Shown: in pieces, positions 1-10,276 of the stretch | Numbering within the stretch: position 1 is the stretch's first letter | How the letters are laid out: each line of letters starts with the position of its first letter | From: Panax quinquefolius | Lineage: Eukaryota > Streptophyta > Magnoliopsida > Apiales > Araliaceae | Length of the DNA: 64,000 bases | Assembly: GCA_020205615.1 (NCBI GenBank) | Contig: CM035166.1 | Coordinates: 80,281,135-80,345,134, forward strand | Reading direction: 5' to 3' | Position numbers and translations under genes: made by a program | The notes under the pieces: model-generated | Database searches by the model: none | What the model saw: the letters and a program-made list of their open reading frames with translations, nothing else | Told to the model about the DNA's origin: nothing

Positions 1-1
1 T

Positions 2-889
2 CCCCAAGAAAAGAAGTCAGAGATGGAAGAAATGATGATGAAGTACATGGAAAATACGGAAGTGATGATTAAAAGCCAAGCAGTGGCTATTAAAAATCTG
101 GAAACTCAAATGGGTCAGATGGCGAGCATGCTTAATAACAGACCACAGGATTCATTGCCAAGTACTACAGAGGTAAATCCAAGAAGGGAAGGGAAGGAAC
201 AATGTCAAGCGATTACACTTAGGTCTGGAAAATAGGTTGCAAAAAATCAGCATGGCGCGCCCGTGCCACTTTTACAGAGGGAAGACGCGCGGCCGCGCGG
301 TGAATAAGGAATATTCTGGACAACAGCAAAAAGAGAAGAATAAAGAAGTTTCATTTGAGAACCCCGTGAATAAAATACCAATAGTTCACCCTCCTGTTCC
401 TTATCCATAGAGATTGCATAAGCAGAGGGAAGATATGCAGTTTAGTAAGTTCTTGGAGGTATTCAAAAAACTGCAAATTAACATACCTTTCGCTGAGGCA
501 TTGGAACAGATGCCTAGTTATGCAAAATTTATGAAGGGTATCTTGTCAAGGAAGAAGAAATTAGAAGAATTTGAAATAGTGGCCTTGACGGAGGAATGCA
601 GTGCGGTGCTTCAACGCAAATTACCTCCAAAGCTGAAAGATCCTGGCAATTTCACAATAACATGCACAATTGGAAAGATGAGCTTCAGTAAATGTTTATG
701 TGATCTTGGAGCTAGTATCAGTTTGATGTCCTTGTCAGTATTTAATCAGTTGGGATTGCTGGCTCCAAGGCCGACAAATATTTTGTTACAGTTAACTGAT
801 AGGTCGATCACTTATCCACAGAGAATTGTTGAAGATGTTTTGGTAAAAGTTGATAAATTCATCTTTCCGGCTGATTTCATAATTCTAGA
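2..889 (+). pseudogene. Athila-type Ty3/gypsy gag C-terminus and protease (broken, 5' end outside window)
   Basis: This is the end of Gag and the start of the aspartic protease of an Athila-type plant retrotransposon. The frame is open from the window edge and contains the family-typical string LETQMGQMASMLNNRPQ followed by AITLRSGK, then a stop at 233-235. A second open stretch from about 411 to 889 holds QFSKFLEVFKKLQINIPFAE, LPPKLKDPGNFTI and the protease motif DLGASISLM, where D is the catalytic aspartate. The stop at 408-410 is TAG where the family normally has Gln (PYPQR), so it could be a C-to-T change. A CG-rich block at 251-300 interrupts the Gag/protease linker. The protease ends abruptly at FIILD, where a solo LTR is inserted; its tail resumes at 6072. 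The element type is secure from several conserved motifs. It is certainly non-functional. Confidence 0.93.
286..299. repeat. 14-bp perfect CG palindrome in the gag linker
   Basis: CGCGCGGCCGCGCG reads the same on both strands. It sits in a GC-rich patch (251-300) within AT-rich sequence. A 12-bp version recurs at 7712-7723 in the same element, upstream of the third ORF. Confidence 0.85.
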
Positions 890-1283
890 TGTAATAACCC
901 GATATTTTCTATATAATTAAATCAAAAATTTTGCATATAAATTTTTTTATTATTATTTTAAAGGTGAGAATATGTGCCAAGTAATGTGTATGTATATTTT
1001 TGATAAATAAAATTTATTTATTGCATAAATAATTTCAAATAATTTTCTTAGAATTATTGACAATTATAAATTATATTATTATAATTAATTTTATAATAGA
1101 AATGTATTATTATTTATTTTCCATGAAAATATGATTATTATATTATTTAAATAATATATGAAATGATTATAAAATTATTATAATAATTATTTTATTATAT
1201 GAATTTATTTACGATTAATCAAGCTAATTATTTAACTTAATTAATAATGATAGGTATATGTAAGAAAATCAGATATGAAATCC

Positions 1284-2137
1284 AAACCCTAATTTTGGAT
1301 TTATATCAAGGAATAAGAATAATAATATATTATTAATTATATTTTGATTTTTCAGTGCTATAAATATGTATTGTATGTACGCATTGTTAATGATTGGTCA
1401 ATGATGGTGTAGTATGTGAAAATCCTCGTATTACTGATAAACCCTAGTTTTGAAGTCAAATGAGACTTTAAAATCTGTTTAGTAATTGTGTTATGTGATT
1501 CATGATAATTATAATTATTAATGATAATCAGGAAAACGCTAATTATGGAAAACCCTAACTAGTAATTTAAAAACCCTATTTTCTTAAATAATAATTAGCT
1601 AATTGCTAAGTGGAAACCCTAATTTGAAACTCAATTATGAGTTCGAGACTGTTAAATAATCGTGTTATTAATGTATGTTGTGTATTATATAATTTTATGA
1701 TTAATTAGGTAAACCCTAATTAATATTTAGAACTATTAATTTCTAGAAACCCTAATAATTATATTATAAACCATAATTTATAAGTTATAAACCCTAATTG
1801 TAAATTGGGAAATTTAATGCTAATTAGTAGATCTTAAACCTAAATAGCAGTTAAGTAAATTAAAAACCTATATTTAATTAAGAAACCTAAATTATTTTAG
1901 AGAACCCTAATTATAATTTTTTTTGAAACTAAATTGCTAATTATAGGTCCTAATGATAATTAGTGAATCTATAATCTAAAGTTCATGATCTATGTGATTA
2001 AGAAATTAAGCATGACTAAGAGACACTAAATTACATTTTTAGGAAACTAAAATGTTGTATTTTCAAACCTTATATTAGATATCATACAAATTCAATGTGC
2101 TAAACCTTAGGGTTAAACCCTAAGGATCAAACCCTAA
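1284..2137 (+). repeat. Cluster of telobox-like AAACCCTAA motifs
   Basis: About eleven AAACCCT(A) or AACCCTAA motifs lie in 850 bp of the solo LTR, mostly on the same strand. They start near 1284, 1439, 1550, 1571, 1614, 1711, 1747, 1789, 1903, 2115 and 2129. At 2106-2124 CTTAGGGTT and AACCCTAAG form an inverted repeat around a single A. In plants this motif is both the telomere unit and a promoter telobox. The spacing is irregular, so this is not a telomere tract. Confidence 0.75.
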
Positions 2138-2323
2138 GGGTTTGACAAGTTACCATAATGCCATTAAATTTCTAAGTCAAATGACCTATATGCCCTTATT
2201 GTATTATTGAGGATAACTTGTAAATCTAGCAATATTTGAGTTGGTAACCTAACCTAACCACTCCATGTGACTAAAATCTCCAGCTATCAGCCATATATGA
2301 TCAGCCATATACATTGTATTAGA

Positions 2324-2333
2324 TTATATATAG
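2324..2333 (+). promoter_or_regulatory. Putative TATA box of the 5182-bp LTR
   Basis: TTATATATAG is followed about 50-70 bp downstream by a pyrimidine-rich stretch (CATTCTCTCTCTAACCCC). This is the arrangement expected at the U3/R junction of a plant LTR. Placement is inferred only from motif and context. Confidence 0.45.
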
Positions 2334-3513
2334 TCTAAGAGAGAGAAAAGTGTGTATTATAGCCCATTTGTTCAACTTACACTCAACCTAGACCATTCTC
2401 TCTCTAACCCCACGAATTTTTATTGCATACCAGTCCCAAAACACAGCCCCACTACTGCTCATAACCAACCAAGAGCCTAGAATCATGAATTGATCATGAG
2501 AGGTATAAAACCTAAACCGAAAATCTGATCTTGATTGATGTGTTAGAAGTTATGTTTATGTGTTGTAATATGTTCTATGTAGTGTTTATAAGTGATCTGG
2601 GTTGGCACATGTTAGATCCATAACATCAAAGTGCTTGAAATTTAAGTTTTTCAAAATCTGGGAATTTTTTTTTGTGGTCTGACAACGAATTTCAGACCTT
2701 GTAAATCTCATTTTGTTATGAGTTTTTGTTGTGTGAATGTTTGACGATGTAGTATGTCATGAGTTCTTTAATGTGGAACTTGAATCAGGTCCATATCTGT
2801 TATAGATTAAAAGTTACAAGTGGTCAAACAGGGTTGACCGGTCACGAAATTGAAATTCTGGGTAACCCAGATTTTTCCAAAAACGGTCTGACAAGATTTT
2901 TAATTAGGGCTACTGATTTTACAACTGGTTATGATTTTGGCTATTTTCTTGTTGTGATGTTGTAGACTGGTATAAGGACTACACAATAATGCCTTTATAT
3001 CATCTATTGCATGTAAATAATCAAAGTTGTGAAGAGTCAAAGTATCGTTGATCGTCTGTTTTGTTAAATTCTGGAAAACCCAGATTCATGAAGAACAAGG
3101 TCTTTGACATGGTTTGACTATGCCAGATCTTGTTCATGGGTTAATTATTGTTAGAGTAATATGATGTTATACACTTGTACCCTGGCATGCATGCTACATG
3201 ATTGAACCTTTAAATTACATTAATAAAACAAGGAAGGCAAAGATTTTAAGCTTCGAAGTAGACACCTAGCACTGTTCTTCATTTCTGGGTAACCCAGAAA
3301 ATGAAGAACAGTTCTAACAATGATTTTGAAGGCATGTAACTCTCTGATTTGTTGTAGCTTGGACATGAACTTAGTATGTAGTTGTAGTATTACACTTATA
3401 CTACACTCCTAACACATTAACAAGCCCAGAACATAACAAGATCATAGATCTATTAATGGTCAAACATACTACCCTGGAAGCTGACATGAATGTTCTGGGC
3501 AGGCTCAAGAACA

Positions 3514-3541
3514 CCTATAGCGACAGTTTTGTCGCTATAGG
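3514..3541. repeat. Perfect 12-bp stem hairpin with 4-base loop
   Basis: CCTATAGCGACA at 3514-3525 is the exact reverse complement of TGTCGCTATAGG at 3530-3541, with loop GTTT. It stands at the left edge of a kilobase of extremely AT-rich sequence. Confidence 0.85.
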
Positions 3542-3799
3542 GCCCTTAAGCAACAAATGTTTTCGAAAATTAATTATTTTAATTAAAAAAATAGAAAAAA
3601 ATAGTTTTAAATTATTAAAAATATATAATAAATTATTAAAAATTATTTTAAAATCCAAAAATTAGTTTTTAATTATTTTAAGTATATTTCATAAATATTT
3701 AATATTTTGAAATATTAATGGTATTTAGTTTATTTAATTATAATATTAAATAAATTATTTAAAAATATTTTTAATACATGAAAAATCATTTAAAATTAT

Positions 3800-4500
3800 A
3801 TTATGGTATAAGAAAATAATTTAAGTTATTTTTGATAACTTTTAATATTTTGTGATGAATTTCATTAATTAATTAATATTAATGATAACTAAGTTATTTA
3901 ATAAATGTATTAAATAAATTATAAAAATTTAAAAATCATATAAAAATGATTTAAAGGTTATAAAAATATTTTAAGTTATAAAATATAACTTTTGATATTT
4001 TGTCATGAAAAATATTAATATTTTAATATTAATGATATTATATTTATTTAATAATTATATTAAATAAATTGGTTTAAAAATGATTTTAATATTAGAAAAA
4101 TCATTTTAGATGAAAATAAAGTGTTTATAGATATTTTAAGTTATAAAACATAAATTTTAATATTTAAAGGATAATTTCATAAATAAATTAATATTAATGA
4201 TATTAATTTAATATTAATGATATAAAATTTATTTAATTATTATATTAAATAAATAGTTTTAAAATGGTTTTATTAATTTAAAAATTATTTAAAAGGATAT
4301 AAAGGAATTAAAAATATTTTAAGTTATAATTAATGACTTTTAATATTTTGATAAATAGTGCATTAATATTTAAATATTAATGGTAATTATTTAAAAATAA
4401 TTTTAATTATTTTAAAAATCATTTAAGGATAATACTGAATACTTTAAAAATAGTTTGAGTTATTATAAATAACTTCAATATTTCGGCAATGGTTTAATTA
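3800..4500. repeat. Degenerate AT-rich tandem repeat, period about 135-180 bp
   Basis: A core resembling TTTTAAGTTAT...AACTTTTAATATTTTG followed by ATATTAATGAT returns near 3815, 3971, 4134, 4315 and 4450. Copies are diverged and their spacing varies. No coding content is visible. Confidence 0.6.
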
Positions 4501-5175
4501 ATAGTTTAATATTAATTATAATAGAATTATTCAATATTTAAATCATTTAACAATGATTCCGGTGTTTGAAGATTCATGATAAATTATAATAAATGTTTAA
4601 AAATTATTATATGTCATTTAAAAAACTAATATGACTGATACTTACAGATATTGAACTTTAGAATATAGTCTTAGACTCGATAATTACCCAATAAAGCCAT
4701 CGGTACACCGACATGTTTCAAAAATTGATCTGGACTTAAATATTTTGACTGTATTAATGTTTGTTTGCGATTCAATGACGGTTGAATATGTGTGACAATG
4801 TGATTAGGTTATGTGCTGACTACAATAAGCAGTATTATGTGTTACGATATGTTATTCTAATCAGTAAAATGATCTTATTACTGATAGGTTGTTATACAAA
4901 AGAAAAAAACTAAGTTGCGTATTGTAAGCACGAGACCAGGCAAGTATCCTACCTTTGCATTTTTTTTATGCAATGGACATGAGTAAGAAAGTTTCAGAAT
5001 TATATTATTATTATTATGCTAGATTATTAACCTATTGTTATATATAATATATCCGATCATTGTTTATCAACATGATATTATATTATATAATTTAGATATA
5101 TATTACGCTCATTAATTTCTAAATATGGTTATACAAGTGTCCCCACTTGGATAATCATTATATTTAATCACATAT

Positions 5176-5178
<3 letters not shown>

Positions 5179-5220
<42 letters not shown>
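5179..5220. repeat. (TA)n microsatellite
   Basis: An uninterrupted TA dinucleotide run of about 42 bp within the solo LTR. Confidence 0.97.
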
Positions 5221-5223
<3 letters not shown>

Positions 5224-6071
5224 ATTGATCCCACATATGTATACGTTAATTAAAAGTCGTCTAAGCTATTTGACTAGCTAGACACGGATTTAGAAATATC
5301 GTTGAATATGATAAAACCTTATTTTATCCAATCAAATCATTTTGGTTCGGATTCCCGACTAAGTATGAACATCCCGAACAAGGGAAAACTTTTATGCGCT
5401 CAAGGCGGACAGAGTGAACGATAATATCGTTCTTGCATGCAGTATTGATCAATACAGGGCACATTGGGATGATCACCCTCGCGCCCGTAAGTTATTACGG
5501 TTTACGGATGAAGTTCTGCTAAACCTTATCGAAAATTTAAAACAACGTTCATAGTATGTCACCTTAACCCTATTTATAGTCAATACGTAGTTTCAAAAAA
5601 TTTGATATAGAGTTGTTATGTTATTATTATCGGATCAGTTTACTTCACAACTATTGAATCGTTGTAGAAGTGATGTATAAAGAAAATATTTAATTCTTTC
5701 AGCTAATTATATTTATAATTGTTATTACTTGCTGGGCACCCAAATGCTCATTCTTGCTTTAAATTTAAATGTTTTCAGCTGGGCATGATCAACCCGAAGG
5801 TTCAGACAAGAACAAGTGAAAAGGAAAGCAAACAGAATATGTTTAATGGTATCTTTTATAATAGTTAAACTGTATTAAGACAATGATATATATTATATAT
5901 CATGTACGGAATTATGGTAAATATTGCGTACTTGGGATTAGACTCTGATATATGCAAATTAAGTTTGATATTTATATTATTGTTATTATTATTAGTATTA
6001 TTCCGCTCATAGAAATGGTATCGTGAATCACCGAGTTTGGGTTTCAAGTACCTGAATTTGGGGGCTTTACA

Positions 6072-7258
6072 CTAGATTATGAAGAAGAAAGGAGTATACC
6101 AAACATACTTGGAAGACCATTCCTAGCAACAGGAAGAACCTTGATAGTTCATGGGTGAGCCCGGTACAGTGTGTACCGAAGAAATGTGGTATGACCGTGA
6201 TTTCCAATGAGAACAATGATTTGATTCCGACAAGAACAGTGACGGGGTGGAGAGTCTGCATGGATTAGCACATGCTTAACAAAGCTACAAGGAAAGATCA
6301 CTTTCCACTACCGTTTATCGATCAAATGTTGGACAAACTAACTGGGCATGAGTTCTATTGTCTTCTGGACGGGTTTTCAGGCTACAATCAGATTGTTATA
6401 GCTCCAGAGGACCAAGAAAAGATAACTTTTACATGTCTATATGGTACCTTCACTTTCAGGAGGATGTCTTTCTGTCTTTGTAATGCCCCAGCCACTTTTC
6501 AGATGTGTATGATGGCTATCTTTTCAGATATGGTGGAGCAGAATGTGGAGGTATTTATGGATAATTTTTCAGTATTTGGGGATTCCTTTGATCTATGTCT
6601 GGAAAATTTGGTCATGGTTTTGAAAAGATGTGTTGATATAAACTTGGTATTGAATTGGGAAAAATGCCATTTTATGGTACACGAAGGAATAATTCTGGGA
6701 CATAAGGTATCGAAGAAGAGACATGAGGTGGATCGAGCTAAATTAAAAACTATTGAGAATTTGCCGCCACTAACTTCAGTAAAAGGTGTTCAAAGTTTTC
6801 TAGGACATGCAGGCTTTTACCGCAGGTTCATTAAAGACTTCTCCAAGATAACTAAAACACTTTGCAGATTATTGGAGAAGGATGCACAGTTCAAGTTTGA
6901 CGATGATTGTGTGTCTGCATTTGAGCATTTGAAGAAGAGGTTAACTTCAACACCAGTAATTACAGCACCAGATTGGGACCTACCATTCGAATTGATGTAT
7001 GATGCCATTGATTATGCTGTGGGGGCTGTTTTGGGTCAGCGAAAGGAAAAGATTTTTCATGTGATATACTATGCAAGCAAGACCCTTACTGATGCGCAGT
7101 TGAACTACACCACCACAGAGAAGGAATTACTGGCAGTTGTGTATGCTTTTGACAAGTTCCCAGATAAGCCGTTTAAAGTGAATGGACAGCGGCTGAAGCA
7201 TTATTTCGGTGGTGAGGTTGACAGACAAATAGTAACCTCAGTTCTCTCTTCAACATGA
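6072..7258 (+). pseudogene. Athila-type pol: protease tail, RT, partial RNase H joined to the integrase C-terminal tail
   Basis: This continues the protease broken at 889: DYEEERSIPNILGRPFLATG, the conserved protease end, lies at 6075-6140. Within TTGATAG near 6141-6147 the frame jumps to SSWVSPVQCVPKK, so the protease end and RT N-terminus are deleted. A stop at 6266-6268 replaces the Tyr of CMDYRKLN. RT then reads PLPFIDQMLDKL and LLDGFSGYNQI, but its catalytic box is FMDN, not FMDD. The RT connection motif FLGHAGFYRRFIKDFSKIT and RNase H motifs (FELMYDA, YASKTLTDAQLNYTTTEKEL) follow. After VYAFDKF the frame passes directly into PFKVNGQRLKHYFGGEV, the extreme C-terminus of integrase. Most of RNase H and integrase is therefore deleted in frame. 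The product cannot be active. Confidence 0.93.
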
Positions 7259-8048
7259 AAAGTCAGAGACAGTCAAGCTAATTGACTATAACTTAGCACT
7301 TGATGGGAGGCAACCCATTATTTCTATCTTTATCTTTTGTTTATTCTGTTTAGATTGTTTTTGTTAGTTCATTTTCATACTTAGTTGTGTTAATTTGATT
7401 AATTTTAAATAAATATCATGAGAATTGAATTTTCACATGAGTATGTTTGAGCATAGCATAAAATATATGGTGATAAGATAGTTATTCTTGTTTATTTAGT
7501 CATTCATGCTTTGATATTGGTAATTGGTGTTTATGCAGGTGTATTGGAATGAAGTCATCACTGTTTTGATGTATTTGGGATGTAGATTGACATTACAGGA
7601 TGCAGGGTCGCGTGACCGCGCCATGAAAACCTTGAGAAATCGCGTGCCCGCGCTGAAAGTCTGTGCAAAAAGATTAATCACGCGCCCGCGCCATTTTCTT
7701 ATTCAAAAACCGCGCGGCCGCGCTTGACACTGAATTTTGAAAATTTTGTTAGGTTTTAAAGACGTGTCTTGCCCTATATCTTCCATCATTTGAAATAACA
7801 AAGAGCATATTTCATTGTTCTCCAAAACACGCACTACTCTTCCTTTCCAAACCGTTCCAAATTGAAGGTGTAACGTCTCATCTCCATTGCTTGATTATCG
7901 CATCAGTTCTCCTACCCACGTTCAACATCTACACTGATAAAACTAGGGCTTCAGTGGGTTTGTGCAACATAAGTTTGGGGGTTTTCTGTGCAGCGAATAT
8001 ATCACTCACGATTATATCAAACAAGTTTTCTTCTTCATTAATTTCAAA
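7259..8048 (+). other. Athila leader between pol and the third ORF
   Basis: This stretch has no gene of its own. It contains GGGAGGCAACCCA at 7305-7317, a motif regularly found just after pol in Athila/Tat elements. CG-rich patches follow at 7606-7725, including the palindrome GCGCGGCCGCGC at 7712-7723. The downstream ORF of such elements is thought to be expressed from a spliced RNA, but no splice site can be fixed here. Confidence 0.7.
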
Positions 8049-9213
8049 TGGGTCCTAAGCGTGCACGTTCTATCACACTCCATCATCATAATCTTCCTCT
8101 AGTAGTCAAGGTGAGGATATTGTGGATCATACAAAATTTCTTAGTATGGAGGCACAAATGGAGTACTATAGAATAGTGACAAAAACATTTGTGAAGGAAC
8201 GAGGCTTCAAGCCTGAGAAGCAGGATGGGGAACTATGGGATATGATTCGAGAAAGAGGATGGGGAGGATTTACTGCAACCCCTATGCCTGCTCCCATGGG
8301 TATTGTTCGAGAATTTTATGTTAATGCCAAAGATACTATGAGTGGGTTATCAATGGTTCGAGGAGTTCAAGTAGATTAACGACCTCAATCAATCAGAGCA
8401 GCTTTCAGAATACTCGACACTCCACCGACTGGGTATGATAATTGGGTCGAGGCTGCTCGTTTTGAGACTGATTTGGACAAAGTCATCACTGACTTGTGCA
8501 TTCCAAGAACGCAGTGGACTTATAGGGCAGGAACGAATCAGCCTCACACTTTCCCATCCTCATCCCTGAATCGCTATGCAAAGGCATAGAATTTGTTTAT
8601 ATGTGTGAAGCTTTTACCTTCAACGCATCAGCATGAAATCAAAACTGAGAGGGCTATCATTTTGTGGGGAATATTCACAAGCAAGTACATCTATGTGGGT
8701 CATCTCATTAATCAGAACATGTTACGTTACATGAGGGGGAGCACTACGATAAGTATCCCATATGCATCTGTTATTGCTAGTCTGTGTGCACAACAAGGAG
8801 TCCATTGGGATGATGAATAGATGCAAAGTCCTAGCCAAGATATCACTCATGCGATGATTGCCAAATTCGAGGATTGGGCAGGAGTTGCGCCACACCCGAG
8901 GGGAAAAGGTTTTATCCTTCAACCCGCATCCTCGGTGCCTCCACCACAGTCTATACAGGAAACTGAAGCAAAAATATCAACACAAGCCACTCAAACCACT
9001 GTTGTCCATGATGATCGTCATCTCCGAAGGTTGGAGCTAAAGGTCGATGCTATGTATGATAACTTTGCAGCGTTTTCTACGGGGTTGACGAGGTCGCTAG
9101 CGGAGGCGTTTGCACAGCAGGGTACTACACTTGAGTGGCCACAATTTGGGACAGCTGTGCCATTTCCACAACCGAATTCACCACCCGAAGAGGGTGGTGC
9201 AGCTGATCAGTAG
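8049..9213 (+). pseudogene. Third ORF of the Athila-type element (putative plant transposon protein), broken
   Basis: It starts with ATG at 8049 reading MGPKRARS, a common start for this family, then loses frame within the poly-His/Ser stretch. From about 8098 one frame runs to 9213 and is cut by stops at 8377-8379, 8587-8589 and 8818-8820. Recognisable parts are FLSMEAQMEYYRIV, KERGFKPE, MIRERGWGGF and IVREFYVNAKDTMSG, typical of the plant transposon protein domain found downstream of pol in Athila/Tat elements and in host-annotated copies. Later come LFICVKLLPSTHQHEI and GSTTISIPYASVIASLC. The C-terminal part (8821-9213) is a Pro/Gln-rich region with a short helical segment HLRRLELKVDAMYDNF. 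The function of this ORF is not established; it is sometimes called env-like. No signal peptide or membrane segment is convincing. Confidence 0.85.
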
Positions 9214-10276
9214 GGAGTTCTTCTAACCTTATACCTTCATTCATTGGGACACTGAATATTTTAAGTTTGGGGGTATTGGGTAGTAGGTAGTTGCATGGTA
9301 GTGTTTGCATGTTAGTTTAAATTTTAATTTTGCATGTTTAGTTTGCATGTTTATGTGTTAGTATATGTTTAGTTGCATTATCTGTTAGCATGTCTCGCAT
9401 TTCTAGCAATGTGGAATCTATGTCTAGCCAATGATGAATTTGAATCTTGAAGGGTTGTTGAGTTTAATGGATAACGTAAGATTAGATATAACGTTTTACA
9501 TGATGTAATCCATGGTGCTGTTTAGATGCTTTCGGTTTGTATTGACGTGTTCACAAATGCTTGTAGGCATAAGAGTTATATGTTTTATGGCTTGGTAGGA
9601 AATGTGGTTTTAAAAATAGAATTGTGTGGAAAATGGACTTAGATTATGAATACATTGATAATCAAACTTTGGGAACACATGGGTATGTTGATGGTATATA
9701 TAAAAAATAAAAAAAAAAGCTATCTTGAAACCCTCTTGAGCTGAATTATTGACTCTTTAGAAGGGGCGAGATGGAGCGTAAAACGCACTCACTGTGAAAA
9801 AAAATATATATAGCAATAAACACCGCGGGAAAGAGCGAAAATCACCCTCGTGAGTAGAAATAAAGCATTTTAAACCCATTGTTGAACCTTAGTTTGTATT
9901 GATATGTTATAATAGTCTTTGTTGCATTAGTATACATGAATCTTGATTTAGAATGAAATTTTCTATTTTGAGCAGTTTAACATGTGTATTCTTTGCTTTA
10001 ATCAAGTTTTAGTGAACACAACACACACACACAGCATCTTTATAGCATGTATGGGTTATTTGAGTGTGTGATATTATGTCTATAGTTTAGTTTGAATTTT
10101 TATTCTTGAATCTGGATAATTCGCTGAGTCATATTGGACTGAAATTCTATTCTAGCTGGAAAAATGTGGGACTCATTTGCATCGTAATCTAGTTGCATAA
10201 CATGTAGTTGCATTTTCAGTGTTTATTGTCATATGCATTGCTTGAGGGTAAGCATTAGTTCAAGTTTGGGGGTATT
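9214..10276 (+). other. 3' UTR of the Athila-type element
   Basis: Non-coding stretch after the third ORF. It contains two copies of the same 13-mer AAGTTTGGGGGTA, at 9263-9275 and 10262-10274; the second directly precedes the LTR. Between them the sequence is AT-rich with short A runs and no coding signal. Confidence 0.7.
10262..10274 (+). promoter_or_regulatory. Polypurine tract of the Athila-type element
   Basis: AAGTTTGGGGGTA lies immediately before the TGATAAG start of the LTR. This is the expected position for plus-strand priming and the usual Athila/Tat sequence. Confidence 0.75.

Larger units (their letters stand above)
890..6071 (+). mobile_element. 5182-bp solo LTR of a Tekay-like chromovirus inserted in the Athila protease
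   Basis: The insert starts TGTAATAACCCG and ends TTTGGGGGCTTTACA. These are the TG...CA ends with the TGTAA/TTACA inverted repeat seen at the other chromovirus LTRs in this window. It is flanked by a perfect 5-bp target duplication, CTAGA at 885-889 and 6072-6076. Removing the insert and one copy restores the protease codons I-L-D-Y-E-E. There is no polymerase sequence, PBS or second LTR inside, so it is best read as one solo LTR left by LTR-LTR recombination. Its size matches the 5.35-kb LTR of element B at the right of the window. It holds a TATA-like site near 2324, an AT-rich degenerate repeat tract and a (TA)n run. The frames inside it are chance ORFs. A non-autonomous non-LTR element is unlikely because of the TG/CA ends and 5-bp duplication. 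Confidence 0.92.

Noticed and set aside
1284..2137. Interstitial telomere tract
   Set aside because: Motifs are dispersed with irregular spacing; there is no tandem AAACCCT run.
2759..2965. 68-codon frame in the 5.2-kb solo LTR
   Set aside because: Lies in LTR sequence and has no recognisable motif.
8049..9213. Host gene with ordinary function
   Set aside because: Its position after an Athila pol and before a polypurine tract, its domain type and three stops show a transposon pseudogene.
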